From Alphaproteobacteria bacterium (GTDB taxonomy: Bacteria > Pseudomonadota > Alphaproteobacteria > Ferrovibrionales > Ferrovibrionaceae): a DNA stretch of 64,000 nucleotides. A program made the translations under genes and the position numbers. Shown here one piece after another: positions 1-8,781 of this stretch. The stretch spans positions 1 through 64,000 of the forward strand of contig JAFKFH010000019.1 of NCBI GenBank assembly GCA_017307375.1, given 5' to 3'. Position 1 is the first letter of the stretch, and every line of letters begins with the position of its first letter. A model generated the notes under the pieces. That model had not been told where the DNA came from. It made no database searches and worked only from the letters and a program-made list of their open reading frames with translations.

Positions 1-621
1 GTCACCAAGGGTTCGGTCGAGTTCCAGGGCGGGCGGGTCGACGACCTCGACCCGTCGACCCTGGTCCGGCGCGGGCTGATCCAGGTGATGGAGGGGCGGC
101 ACTGCTTCGGCCATCTCACCGTCGAGGAGAACCTGCTGACCGGCGCCTATACCCGACGGGACGGCCGGGCCGCGATCCAGGCCGATCTCGACCGGGTCTA
201 CGACTACTTCCCGCGGCTGAAGGTGCGGCGCAAGTCGGTCGCCGGCTATACCTCGGGCGGCGAGCAGCAGATGACGGCGATCGGCCGGGCGCTGATGAGC
301 CGGCCGCGGATGATCCTGCTCGACGAACCCTCGATGGGCCTGGCGCCGCAGCTGGTCGAGGAAATCTTCGAGATCGTCGACCGGCTCAACCGCGATGCCG
401 GGGTCTCGTTCCTGATCGCCGAGCAGAACACCAACCTCGCTTTGCGCTATGCCCGCTACGGCTACATCCTCGAGAACGGCCGCATCGTCCTCGACGGCGA
501 GGCCTCGACCCTCAGGGAAAACGCCGACGTCCGTGAGTTCTATCTCGGCCTCGGCACCGAGGGACGCAGGAGCTTCAAGGACGTCAAGCACTACAGGCGG
601 CGCAAACGCTGGCTGGCGTAG
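1..621 (+). CDS. livF: Branched-chain amino acid-type ABC transporter ATPase (LivF-like), 5' end outside window
   Basis: The open frame enters from the left edge; the first visible codons read VTKGSVEFQGGRVDDL, so the Walker A region lies upstream and is not seen. The ABC signature (TSGGEQQMTAIGRALMS, about codons 79-95) and Walker B with its glutamate (MILLDEPSMGLAP) are intact, followed by the H-loop region, where IAEQN stands in the usual LivF manner. The short C-terminus and the SMGLAP sequence after Walker B are typical of LivF proteins, which energise uptake of branched-chain amino acids, amides or urea. The substrate cannot be assigned because the other transporter genes lie outside the window. 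Confidence 0.85.
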   Translation, partial: VTKGSVEFQGGRVDDLDPSTLVRRGLIQVMEGRHCFGHLTVEENLLTGAYTRRDGRAAIQADLDRVYDYFPRLKVRRKSVAGYTSGGEQQMTAIGRALMSRPRMILLDEPSMGLAPQLVEEIFEIVDRLNRDAGVSFLIAEQNTNLALRYARYGYILENGRIVLDGEASTLRENADVREFYLGLGTEGRRSFKDVKHYRRRKRWLA

Positions 622-656
622 GGTAAGATCATATTCTCATCAATGTCGGAGAAGTC

Positions 657-1124
657 ATGCTGATCGTCCGCCCCGTCCGTCGCGACGACTTCGATTCCTG
701 GCTGCCGTTGTGGGATGGCTACAACGCGTTCTACGGCCGGTCGGGCGAGACCGCGCTGGCGCCCGAGATCACGCGCGCCACCTGGGCACGGTTCTTCGAT
801 GCCTATGAGCCGATGTGGGCGCTGGTGGCCGAGCAGGACGGCCAGATCCTCGGCCTTGTCCACTACCTGTTCCATCGGTCGACGATCGCCCTGCAGCCGT
901 CCTGCTATCTGCAGGACCTGTTCACCGTGGCCGCCGCCCGCGGCAAGGGCGTCGGCCGGGCGCTGATCGAAGCGGTCTATGGCGAGGCGGCCAAGGCCGG
1001 CATTCCCAGGGTCTACTGGCAGACCCACGAGACCAATGCGGCGGCGATGCGGCTCTACGACCAGGTTGCCGAGAAGTCTGGCTTCGTCGTCTACCGCCGG
1101 ATGATCGTCGCGCCGGTGCCATAA
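657..1124 (+). CDS. GNAT family N-acetyltransferase
   Basis: This 155-residue single-domain protein has the GNAT fold pattern: an N-terminal IVRPVRRDDF strand and helix, a central strand with LQDLFTVAAARGKGVGRALI (the acetyl-CoA pyrophosphate loop is RGKGVG, about residues 96-101), and a C-terminal NAAAMRLYDQVAEKSGFVVYRR motif. The length is normal for a free-standing GNAT. The acceptor substrate is unknown. It starts 35 bases after the LivF-like gene and precedes the serC promoter, so it may be the last gene of the upstream unit. It transfers an acetyl group from acetyl-CoA, probably to a small-molecule or protein amine. Confidence 0.85.
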   Translation: MLIVRPVRRDDFDSWLPLWDGYNAFYGRSGETALAPEITRATWARFFDAYEPMWALVAEQDGQILGLVHYLFHRSTIALQPSCYLQDLFTVAAARGKGVGRALIEAVYGEAAKAGIPRVYWQTHETNAAAMRLYDQVAEKSGFVVYRRMIVAPVP

Positions 1125-1133
1125 AAACGTCGG

Positions 1134-1162
1134 TTGACAACAAGCCGGTGGTTCTGTCTTAT
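1134..1162 (+). promoter_or_regulatory. Sigma-70-type promoter for serC-serA
   Basis: A perfect TTGACA lies at 1134-1139, followed by a 17-base spacer and TCTTAT at 1157-1162 (four of six matches to TATAAT). Transcription would begin near 1168-1170, just at or before the leader hairpins. Spacing and position directly upstream of serC make this one of the clearest promoters in the window. Confidence 0.65.
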
Positions 1163-1164
1163 CC

Positions 1165-1216
1165 GCGGCGGGACACGCCTCCCCAACGGGGCGCGCCTTA
1201 TCTGGAAGGGTAAGCT
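1165..1216 (+). ncRNA. Candidate serC leader RNA motif
   Basis: Two small hairpins stand back to back in the serC 5' leader: GGCG/CGCC at 1167-1179 with loop GGACA, and CCCC-AAC-GGGG at 1181-1191, followed by a purine-rich ribosome-binding stretch (GGAAGGG, 1204-1210) and the ATG at 1219. A short structured element in the leader of serC is an established regulatory candidate in Alphaproteobacteria (the serC motif). The match here is by recall of position and hairpin layout; a covariance search was not run. Confidence 0.55.
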
Positions 1217-1218
1217 AC

Positions 1219-2388
1219 ATGACAAAGCCTGCTACGCGACCCGCGGTCGCGCATTTCTCGTCCGGTCCCTGCGCCAAGCGCCCTGGCTGGACCCCCGCAC
1301 TCCTCGAAAACGCCATGGTCGGCCGTTCGCATCGCGCGAAGGAGCCGAAGGCACGCCTGGCCAAGGTGATCGAGGATCATCGCAAGATCCTCGGCATTCC
1401 CGCCGACTACCGCATCGGCATCGTGCCGGCCTCCGACACCGGTGCCGTCGAGATGGCGATGTGGTCGCTGCTGGGCGAGCGCGGCGTCGACGTGCTGGCC
1501 TGGGAAAGCTTCGGTTCCGGCTGGGCCGGCGACGCGACCAAGGAACTCAAGCTCGCCGACACCCGGGTGATCAAGGCCGGGTACGGCCAGATCCCCGACC
1601 TGTCGAAGGTCGATTTCTCGCGCGACGTCGTCTTCACCTGGAACGGCACGACCTCGGGCGTGCGCGTGCCCGACGGCGACTGGATCCCGGCCGACCATGA
1701 CGGCCTGGTGATCTGCGACGCCACTTCGGCCGTGTTCGCCTACGACATGCCCTGGTCGAAGCTCGACGTCGTCACCTGGTCCTGGCAGAAGGTCCTGGGC
1801 GGCGAGGGCGGCCATGGGATGATCGTCCTGAGCCCGCGTGCCGCCAGGCGGCTCGAGACTTACAACCCGGCCTGGCCGATCCCCAAGATCTTCCGCATGT
1901 CCAAGGACGGCAAGCTGATCGAGGGCATCTTCAAGGGCGAGACGATCAACACCCCGTCGATGCTGTGCGTCGAGGACGTGCTGGACGGCCTGGCCTGGGT
2001 CGAGGGCATCGGTGGCCTCAAGGCCACCATCGCGCGCTCGGCCGAGAGCTTCGCGGCGATCGACGCCTGGACCGCGGCGTCGTCCTGGATCAAGAACCTG
2101 GCCGACGAACCCGCGATCCGCTCGACCACCTCGGTCTGCCTGAAGGTCGTCGACCCCTGGTTCACCGCCCTGGGCGAGAAGGACCGGGACGCCGTCTGCA
2201 AGGCGGTGGTCGCGCTGCTCGACAAGGAAGCCGTGGCCTACGACATCGGCGCCTATCGCGACGCGCCGGCCGGTTTCCGCATCTGGGCCGGGGCGACCGT
2301 CGACCCCGCCAATATCAAGGCGCTGCTGCCCTGGCTCGACTGGGCCTACGCCGAGACCAAGGCCGGCTACAAGCCCGCCACGGCCTGA
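1219..2388 (+). CDS. serC: Phosphoserine aminotransferase
   Basis: SerC is a PLP enzyme that converts 3-phosphohydroxypyruvate plus glutamate to O-phosphoserine, the second step of serine synthesis. The 389-residue product begins with [13 protein letters not shown], the long alphaproteobacterial-type SerC start, and contains [14 protein letters not shown], where the lysine is the expected PLP Schiff-base residue (about residue 191). The GGAAGGG before the ATG fixes the start. It lies 16 bases before serA, so the two serine-pathway enzymes form an operon read from the promoter at 1134. The family length is normal and nothing appears missing. Confidence 0.95.
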   Translation: MTKPATRPAVAHFSSGPCAKRPGWTPALLENAMVGRSHRAKEPKARLAKVIEDHRKILGIPADYRIGIVPASDTGAVEMAMWSLLGERGVDVLAWESFGSGWAGDATKELKLADTRVIKAGYGQIPDLSKVDFSRDVVFTWNGTTSGVRVPDGDWIPADHDGLVICDATSAVFAYDMPWSKLDVVTWSWQKVLGGEGGHGMIVLSPRAARRLETYNPAWPIPKIFRMSKDGKLIEGIFKGETINTPSMLCVEDVLDGLAWVEGIGGLKATIARSAESFAAIDAWTAASSWIKNLADEPAIRSTTSVCLKVVDPWFTALGEKDRDAVCKAVVALLDKEAVAYDIGAYRDAPAGFRIWAGATVDPANIKALLPWLDWAYAETKAGYKPATA

Positions 2389-2404
2389 ACGAAGGATTGA
2401 ATTC

Positions 2405-4006
2405 ATGCGCAAGACGCAAAAGACGTCGGCGGTCAAGGTCCTGATCGCCGACGAACTGTCCCCCGCTGCCGTCGACATCTTCAAGGAGCGCGGGATCGAG
2501 GTCGACCTGAAGCCCGGCATGAAGCCGGAAGAGCTGCTGACGGTCTGCGACCAGTATGACGGCATCGCCGTGCGTTCGGCCACCAAGATCACCGCCAAGG
2601 TGGTCGAGACCGCCAAGCGCCTGCGCGTCGTCGGCCGCGCCGGCATCGGCGTCGACAACATCGACATCCCCGCCGCCACCGCCCGTGGCGTCTGCGTGAT
2701 GAACACCCCGTTCGGCAATTCGATCACCACCGCCGAGCATGCGATCGCGATGATGATGGCGCTGGCCCGCGAGATCCCGCAGGCCGACCACTCGACCCAG
2801 GCGGGCAAGTGGGAAAAGAACCGCTTCATGGGCACCGAGCTCTATTCGAAGGTGCTGGGCATCATCGGCTGCGGCAACATCGGCTCGATCGTGGCCGACC
2901 GCGCGCAGGGCCTGAAGATGCGGGTCATCGCCTTCGATCCGTTCCTGTCGCCCGAGCGCGCCAAGTCGATCGGCGTCGAGAAGGTCGACCTGGACGAACT
3001 GCTCGCCCGTGCCGACTTCATCAGCCTGCACACCCCGCTGACCGAGCAGACCCGCAACGTGCTGGACAAGGCGGCCTTCGCCAAGTGCAAGCCCGGCGTG
3101 CGCATCGTCAACTGCGCCCGCGGCGGCCTGGTGGTCGAGGCCGACCTGAAGGATGCGCTCGATTCCGGCCATGTCGCGGGCGCCGCCCTCGACGTGTTCC
3201 TGGTCGAGCCGGCCAAGCAGAACATCCTGTTCGGCCATCCCCGCCTGATCGCGACCCCGCATCTCGGCGCCTCGACCGCCGAGGCGCAGGAGAACGTGGC
3301 GCTGCAGGTCGCCCAGCAGATGTCGGACTACCTGCTGCTCGGCGCGGTGACCAACGCGATCAACATGCCGTCGGTGACCGCCGAGGAAGCCCCGCGGCTG
3401 AAGCCCTACATGAAGCTGGCCGAGCATCTCGGCGCCTTCGTCGGCCAGGTCACCGAGACCGGCATCAAGAAGGTGACGATCGAGTACGAGGGCCACGCCG
3501 CCAGCCTCAACACCCGGCCGCTGACCGCCATCGTGCTGCAGGGCCTGCTGTCGCCGCTGATGGACTCGGTCAACATGGTCAACGCGCCCGTGGTGGCCAA
3601 GGAGCGCAATATCGACGTCTCCGAGGTCAAGCACGAGCGGCAGAGCGACTATCAGACGCTGATCAAGGTGACGATCGAGACCGAGCGCCGCACCCGCGAC
3701 GTCTCGGGCACGCTGTTCGCCGACGAGAAGCCGCGCCTGGTCGGGATCAAGGGCATCAAGGTCGAGGCCGAGATGGGCCCGCACATGCTCTATGTCACCA
3801 ACGAGGACAAGCCCGGCTTCATCGGCCGGCTGGGCACCGTGCTGGGCGATGCCGGCATCAACATCGCGACCTTCCACCTCGGCCGTTCCGGCCCGGGCCA
3901 GGACGCGATCGCCCTGGTCGAGGTCGACGGCGAGGTGCCGGAAGCGGTGCTGGCGCGCATCGGCCAGCTGCCGAGCGTCCAGCAGGTCAAGCATCTGCGC
4001 TTCTGA
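2405..4006 (+). CDS. serA: D-3-phosphoglycerate dehydrogenase
   Basis: SerA oxidises 3-phosphoglycerate with NAD, the committed step of serine synthesis. The 533-residue length indicates the long form with catalytic, intervening and C-terminal ACT domains. Visible motifs are the Rossmann glycine motif in LGIIGCGNIGSIVADRA (about residue 150), catalytic RAGIG and HTPLTEQTRN stretches, and the ending HLGASTAEAQENVA. The ACT domain (about 455-533, LYVTNEDKPGFIGRLGTVLG) is the usual site of serine feedback control. It is downstream of serC in the same operon and is closed by a strong terminator at 4033. Confidence 0.95.
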   Translation: MRKTQKTSAVKVLIADELSPAAVDIFKERGIEVDLKPGMKPEELLTVCDQYDGIAVRSATKITAKVVETAKRLRVVGRAGIGVDNIDIPAATARGVCVMNTPFGNSITTAEHAIAMMMALAREIPQADHSTQAGKWEKNRFMGTELYSKVLGIIGCGNIGSIVADRAQGLKMRVIAFDPFLSPERAKSIGVEKVDLDELLARADFISLHTPLTEQTRNVLDKAAFAKCKPGVRIVNCARGGLVVEADLKDALDSGHVAGAALDVFLVEPAKQNILFGHPRLIATPHLGASTAEAQENVALQVAQQMSDYLLLGAVTNAINMPSVTAEEAPRLKPYMKLAEHLGAFVGQVTETGIKKVTIEYEGHAASLNTRPLTAIVLQGLLSPLMDSVNMVNAPVVAKERNIDVSEVKHERQSDYQTLIKVTIETERRTRDVSGTLFADEKPRLVGIKGIKVEAEMGPHMLYVTNEDKPGFIGRLGTVLGDAGINIATFHLGRSGPGQDAIALVEVDGEVPEAVLARIGQLPSVQQVKHLRF

Positions 4007-4032
4007 TCGTCATTTCTTTGTGCCAGACTGAG

Positions 4033-4063
4033 ACGGGGCGGCCGGTGACGGCCGCCCCGTTTG
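4033..4063 (+). terminator. Rho-independent terminator after serA
   Basis: A perfect 12-bp stem (4033-4044 with 4049-4060) with a GTGA tetraloop is followed by a short TTT. It lies 27 bases after the serA stop and separates the serine operon from pyruvate kinase. Confidence 0.75.
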
Positions 4064-4126
4064 CTGTCGTGCCGCCGACCCCCGCCACCCTGCGGGACGG
4101 CGCCGCGCCCAGGGAGGATGGCCGAT

Positions 4127-4159
4127 ATGAGAAGCAACAACGACCGGGGCGCAGCATGA
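4127..4159 (+). CDS. Possible 10-residue leader peptide coupled to pyk
   Basis: The strongest Shine-Dalgarno before pyk (AGGGAGG, 4111-4117) is well spaced (9 bases) not from the pyk ATG but from an ATG at 4127 in another frame. That frame encodes MRSNNDRGAA and its TGA overlaps the pyk ATG (ATGA, 4156-4159). This is the geometry of translational coupling. No function for the peptide is known, and it could be accidental. Confidence 0.3.
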   Translation: MRSNNDRGAA

Positions 4160-5580
4160 GCGTCCGTGCCCGCCAGTCGGCAGCCAAGATCGTCGCGACC
4201 CTCGGCCCCGCCTCCTCGACGGTCGAGGTCATCCGCGCCCTGGCCGAGGCCGGGGCCGACCTGTTCCGCTTCAATTTCAGCCATGGCACGCCCGACGACC
4301 ATCGGGCCCGTGCGACGATGGTGCGCGCGGTCGAGGCCGAGATCGGCCGACCCCTCGGCATCCTGGCCGACCTGCAGGGGCCCAAGCTGCGGGTCGGCAC
4401 CTTCGCCGGCGGGCCGGCCCTGCTGGCCACCGGCGCGACCTTCCGCCTCGATCTCGACCAGAAGCCGGGCAGCGCGGCGCGCGTCAACCTGCCGCATCCG
4501 GAAATCTTCAAGGCGCTGAAGCCGGGCGCCGAACTGCTGCTCGACGACGGGCGCATCCGGCTGCAGGTCGAGACCTGCGCCAAGGACCATGCCGTCACCC
4601 GGGTCGTCGTCGGCGGCCTGTTGTCCGACCGCAAGGGCGTCAACGTCCCCGGCGTCGTGCTGCCGCTGTCGGCGCTGAGCGACAAGGACCGCCGCGATCT
4701 CGCCGTGGCGCTCGACCTCGGCGCCGACTGGATCGCGCTGTCCTTCGTCCAGCGCCCCGACGATCTGGCCGAGGCGCGCAAGCTGATGATCGGCAGCCGC
4801 GCCGCGCTGCTGGCCAAGCTGGAAAAGCCGTCGGCGATCACCGAGCTCGACGCGATCGTCGAGCAGGCCGACGCGGTCATGGTCGCGCGCGGCGATCTCG
4901 GGGTCGAGATGGCGCCGGAAGAAGTGCCGGTGCTGCAGAAGCGCATCGTGCGGGCCTGCCGCCAGGCGGGCAAGCCGGTCGTCGTCGCCACCCAGATGCT
5001 CGAATCGATGATTCATGCCCCGACGCCGACCCGTGCCGAGGCCTCGGACGTGGCCACCGCGGTCTATGACGGCGCCGACGCGGTGATGCTGTCGGCCGAG
5101 ACCGCCTCGGGCGCCTTCCCGGTCGAGGCGGTGACCATGATGCAGCGCATCATCGCCTCGGTCGAACGCGATCCGCTCTACCGCCAGCTTCTCGATGCGA
5201 CGCACCAGATGCCGGAGGCGACGGCATCGGACGCGATCTCGGCCGCCGCCGCCCAGGTCGCCCATACCGTGGCCGCCAAGGCGATCGTGACCTTCACCAC
5301 CTCGGGGTCGACGACGCTGCGGGTCGCGCGCGAGCGGCCGGCGGTGCCGATCATCTCGCTCTCCGAATCGCAGGCCGCCGCCCGGCGGCTGGCCGTGGTC
5401 TGGGGCGTGCACCCGGTGGTCGCCGAGGACATCAAGGATTTCGCCGAGATGATCGACAAGGCCCGCCGCGCCGCCAAGCGCTCCGGCTTTGCCGGCGACG
5501 GCGACAAGATCGTGATCACGGCCGGGGTGCCGTTCGGCACGCCGGGGGCGACCAACGTCTTGCGGATCGCGCTGGCCTGA
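4156..5580 (+). CDS. pyk: Pyruvate kinase
   Basis: Pyruvate kinase transfers the phosphate of phosphoenolpyruvate to ADP, the last step of glycolysis. The 474-residue product starts MSVRARQSAAKIVATLGPAS and contains FRFNFSHG, the metal and substrate loop VMVARGDLGVEMAPEEVP, and the QMLESM segment, followed by a C-terminal alpha/beta domain (ITAGVPFGTPGATNVLRI). The start is the only in-frame ATG that fits the family N-terminus, although the open frame continues upstream through serA. It overlaps the stop of a possible leader peptide. The gene is preceded by the serA terminator, so it probably has its own promoter in 4064-4110. Confidence 0.95.
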   Translation: MSVRARQSAAKIVATLGPASSTVEVIRALAEAGADLFRFNFSHGTPDDHRARATMVRAVEAEIGRPLGILADLQGPKLRVGTFAGGPALLATGATFRLDLDQKPGSAARVNLPHPEIFKALKPGAELLLDDGRIRLQVETCAKDHAVTRVVVGGLLSDRKGVNVPGVVLPLSALSDKDRRDLAVALDLGADWIALSFVQRPDDLAEARKLMIGSRAALLAKLEKPSAITELDAIVEQADAVMVARGDLGVEMAPEEVPVLQKRIVRACRQAGKPVVVATQMLESMIHAPTPTRAEASDVATAVYDGADAVMLSAETASGAFPVEAVTMMQRIIASVERDPLYRQLLDATHQMPEATASDAISAAAAQVAHTVAAKAIVTFTTSGSTTLRVARERPAVPIISLSESQAAARRLAVVWGVHPVVAEDIKDFAEMIDKARRAAKRSGFAGDGDKIVITAGVPFGTPGATNVLRIALA

Positions 5581-5691
5581 ACAACGGATCTTCTCCTTCC
5601 GGCGGTAGTTCTGCTAGGCTGACGATGCAAGCCAGATGCGTCATCGGGCCTGCATCGTTTCCCGCCCTTCCGCCGCTCCGAGACGGACCTC

Positions 5692-7536
5692 ATGATCAAG
5701 ACCTGGACAGCCGGCCTGATGGCCGGTGCGCTGCTATTCAGCCTTGCCGTGTCCTCGCGCGCGGAAGAAGCCGTCGAGATCTTCGGACCCTTCGGGGGCG
5801 CCGTGCCGATGCCGGAGGAGCATGTCGACGAGGCGCTGCAGGCGCAGGATCGCCGGGCGGCGGCCGATGCGGTCGTGCGCCTGCGGGCGGATGGCCGGCT
5901 GCCAGCGCGCGATTCGAAGGCCACGCCGGGCGGCTACACGTGGCCGCTGCGCCCGGCGCCGGGTGTTGCCGATTACGGCTATTACGCCCTCTATAATTTT
6001 GTCGACCACGACGCGCGCGGCCCCAACCTGCTGCAGGACTACAATTGCGGCACGCGCAGCTACGACAGCGCGACCTCGGGCCATGCCGGCACCGACATCT
6101 CGATCTGGCCGTTTCCCTGGGCGCGCTTCGAGCGCAGCGAGATTCAGGCGGTCGCGGCGCAGTCCGGCGTCATCGTCTTCAAGGCCGATGGCTACGACGA
6201 TCGCTCCTGCACGATGGGCGACAAGCCGGCCAACCGCGTCCTGGTGCGCCATGACGACGGCCTGACCGCGTCCTACTATCATTTCAAGGCGGACACGATC
6301 ACGGCGAAGGCAGTCGGCGAGCGGGTCGCCCAGGGCGAATATCTCGGCGTCGTCGGCTCGTCCGGCTCGTCGACGGCGCCGCATCTTCATTTCGAGCTGC
6401 GCGATGCCGCCGACCGGGTCGTCGACCCCTTCACCGGCGCGTGCAATCCCGGCACGTCGCTGTGGGCGGTGCAGCCGCCTTATCGCGACAGCCGGATCAA
6501 CAAGCTTTCCACCCATTCGGCGCCGGCGGTCTTCCCGAGCTGCGCGACGCCCGAACAGACCAATCTCTCCGACAATTTCGCGATCGGCGCCCGGGTCTAT
6601 TTCTATACCTATTTCCAGGACCAGCAGGCCGGCCAGCAGGCGGTCTACACGGTCTACCGGCCGGATGGACGGGTCTTCGCCTCGTGGCTCTATCAGGCCA
6701 CGGAGACCTACGATGCCGCCTATCGCTACTGGTACTACACCCTGCCGACCACGGCCTCGGTCGGCACCTGGCGAATCGACGTGGCCTATCAGGGGCGGCT
6801 CTACAGCCATGCCTTCACCGTCGGCGTGCCGACCGCCGCGGTGACACCCGCCTCGGGCTGGTGGTGGAATCCGAACGAAGGCGGCCGCGGCTTCAGCCTC
6901 GAGGTGCGCAACGGCCGCGCCTTCTTCGCCGGCTTCCTCTACGACGATGCCGGGGCGGCCGACTGGGTCGTGGCCGACGGCGGCGTGGCCAACGGCAGTT
7001 TCACCGGCACGTTGCAGCATTACCGGGCGGGCCAGACGCTGGGCGGCAGCTATCAGCCGGCGGCGACCGGCAGCCCGGCCGGCACCGTCAGCCTGACCTT
7101 CGACACCCCGACCTCGGGTGTTCTCAGCTGGGCCGGCGGCACGATGCCGATCGTCCGCTACGGATTTGCCAGCCCCGCCGTGACGGCACCGGCGACCGGC
7201 AGTCCCGAGGCCGGCTGGTGGTGGACCCCGAACCAGGGGGGCAGCGGCTATTTCATGGAGGTGCAGGGCAGCCAGATGTTCCTGGCCGCCTACATGTATC
7301 GCGATAATGGCAGCCCGGTCTGGTACACCAGCAACGGGGCGATGGCCTCGACCACGCTCTACGAGGGCGATCTGACCGAATTCGCCGGCGGCCAGCCGAT
7401 GTCGGGCACCTATCGCCCGCCGACCGCCTCGACGCCGATGGGCCGGATCGCGGTCCAGTTCACCTCGACGACCACCGGCACGCTGACCCTGCCCAACGGT
7501 CAGAAGCTGCCGATCGCCCGCTTCAGCCAGTTCTAG
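5692..7536 (+). CDS. Secreted M23-family metallopeptidase with tandem C-terminal WWW repeats
   Basis: Residues 1-24 form a signal peptide ending SSRA/EE, so the 614-residue protein is exported. The M23 (LytM-type) peptidase domain lies near residues 120-240: HAGTD supplies the first His and Asp zinc ligands and APHLHFEL the second His motif. M23 enzymes cleave peptidoglycan cross-bridges or other glycine-rich peptides. After an immunoglobulin-like stretch, two related modules begin at about residues 388 (SGWWWNPNEGGRGFSLEV) and 506 (AGWWWTPNQGGSGYFMEV), each roughly 110 residues and probably a binding or adhesion module. No operon partner is evident; hisZ follows on the same strand after 41 bases. 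Confidence 0.8.
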   Translation: MIKTWTAGLMAGALLFSLAVSSRAEEAVEIFGPFGGAVPMPEEHVDEALQAQDRRAAADAVVRLRADGRLPARDSKATPGGYTWPLRPAPGVADYGYYALYNFVDHDARGPNLLQDYNCGTRSYDSATSGHAGTDISIWPFPWARFERSEIQAVAAQSGVIVFKADGYDDRSCTMGDKPANRVLVRHDDGLTASYYHFKADTITAKAVGERVAQGEYLGVVGSSGSSTAPHLHFELRDAADRVVDPFTGACNPGTSLWAVQPPYRDSRINKLSTHSAPAVFPSCATPEQTNLSDNFAIGARVYFYTYFQDQQAGQQAVYTVYRPDGRVFASWLYQATETYDAAYRYWYYTLPTTASVGTWRIDVAYQGRLYSHAFTVGVPTAAVTPASGWWWNPNEGGRGFSLEVRNGRAFFAGFLYDDAGAADWVVADGGVANGSFTGTLQHYRAGQTLGGSYQPAATGSPAGTVSLTFDTPTSGVLSWAGGTMPIVRYGFASPAVTAPATGSPEAGWWWTPNQGGSGYFMEVQGSQMFLAAYMYRDNGSPVWYTSNGAMASTTLYEGDLTEFAGGQPMSGTYRPPTASTPMGRIAVQFTSTTTGTLTLPNGQKLPIARFSQF

Positions 7537-7577
7537 ATTGGCGGCGGTCCCGATTCATGATTTAAACGGTCACCGCC

Positions 7578-8744
7578 ATGATAGACACGACTTCTGCTGC
7601 CGTAGATCAAGCTGCCGGCCTGCTGCCGGCTGGCTTGCGCGACGTCCTGCCCCCGCGTGCCGGTTTCGAGGCGGCGGTGACCGAGCGGTTGCTGGCCGGG
7701 TTCGCCCGCCAGGGCTACCGCCGGGTCAAGCCGCCGCTGATCGAATTCGAGGACACGCTGCTGGCCGGGGCCGGCAAGGGCCTGACCAGCCAGATGTTCC
7801 GCCTGATGGACCCGGTGTCCCAGCGGATGATGGGGCTGCGCACCGATACGACGCCGCAGGTGGCCCGTATCGCCGCCACCCGGCTGCAGAACGAACCGCG
7901 CCCGCTGCGCCTTTCCTATGCCGGCCAGGTGCTGCGCGTGCGCGGCAGCCAGCTGCGCCCCGAACGCCAGTTCGCCCAGGTCGGCGTCGAGCTGATCGGC
8001 AGCGCGGCGCTGACCGCCGATGCCGAGGTCGTGCTGCTCGCGGCCGAGGAACTGGTGGGCCTCGGCGTCACCGACCTGTCGATCGACCTGACCCATCCGC
8101 GGCTGGTGCCGGCGGTCTGCGCCGGGCTGGGCATGGACCCGGTCCACGCCGAGGAATCGCGCAAGGCCCTCGACCGCAAGGATGCCGTCGGCCTGCGCGA
8201 AGTCGCCGGCCAGGACGCGGCGCTGCTGATCAAGCTGATGCAGTCGGCCGGGCCGGCCGAATATGCGATCCACGCCCTCGACCGTCTCGACCTGCCGGGC
8301 GAGGCGGCGTTCCTGGTGCGCGAGCTGAGCGAACTGGTCGTCGCGATCAAGGCGGTCGCCCCGGCGCTGCAGGTCACGGTCGATCCCAGCGAATTCCGCG
8401 GCTTCGAGTACCAGACCGGCATCTGCTTTGCCCTGTTCGCCAAGGGCGTGCGGGGCGAGCTGGGCCGCGGCGGCCGCTACACGGCCGAGGCGGCGACCGG
8501 TTCGGCCGAGCCGGCCACCGGCTTCACGCTCTATCTCGATTCGCTGATGCGCGCCCTGCCCACGGCCGAGCCGGGGCCAAGCGTCTATCTGCCTTATGGT
8601 ACCCGGCGCGACGAGGCGGTCGACCTGCGCGCCGACGGCTGGACCACCATCCAGGGCCTGGAGCCCGTGCCCGACACGCTCGCCGAGGCCCGCCGGCTCA
8701 ACTGCACCCATCTGTTCACCGGCGTCCGGGTCGAACCGGTCTGA
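7578..8744 (+). CDS. hisZ: ATP phosphoribosyltransferase regulatory subunit
   Basis: HisZ is a catalytically inactive histidyl-tRNA synthetase paralogue that binds the short form of HisG and makes the first enzyme of histidine synthesis active and histidine-sensitive. The 388-residue protein shows class II synthetase-like motifs: [14 protein letters not shown] at the start, FRLMDP with [17 protein letters not shown] (motif 2 region) and [28 protein letters not shown] at the end. The anticodon-binding domain of true HisRS is absent, as expected. hisZ directly before purA is a common alphaproteobacterial arrangement. No hisG is present in this window, so the partner must be elsewhere. Confidence 0.92.
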   Translation: MIDTTSAAVDQAAGLLPAGLRDVLPPRAGFEAAVTERLLAGFARQGYRRVKPPLIEFEDTLLAGAGKGLTSQMFRLMDPVSQRMMGLRTDTTPQVARIAATRLQNEPRPLRLSYAGQVLRVRGSQLRPERQFAQVGVELIGSAALTADAEVVLLAAEELVGLGVTDLSIDLTHPRLVPAVCAGLGMDPVHAEESRKALDRKDAVGLREVAGQDAALLIKLMQSAGPAEYAIHALDRLDLPGEAAFLVRELSELVVAIKAVAPALQVTVDPSEFRGFEYQTGICFALFAKGVRGELGRGGRYTAEAATGSAEPATGFTLYLDSLMRALPTAEPGPSVYLPYGTRRDEAVDLRADGWTTIQGLEPVPDTLAEARRLNCTHLFTGVRVEPV

Positions 8745-8781
8745 CCGCCCCAGTCTATCCAAGCTTTCAGGAATTGAAGAC

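Noticed and set aside
1198-2835. 545-codon open frame on the minus strand across serC
   Set aside because: It is antisense to a certain gene, has no domain and shows the Arg/Gly/Asp-rich pattern of GC-rich shadow frames.
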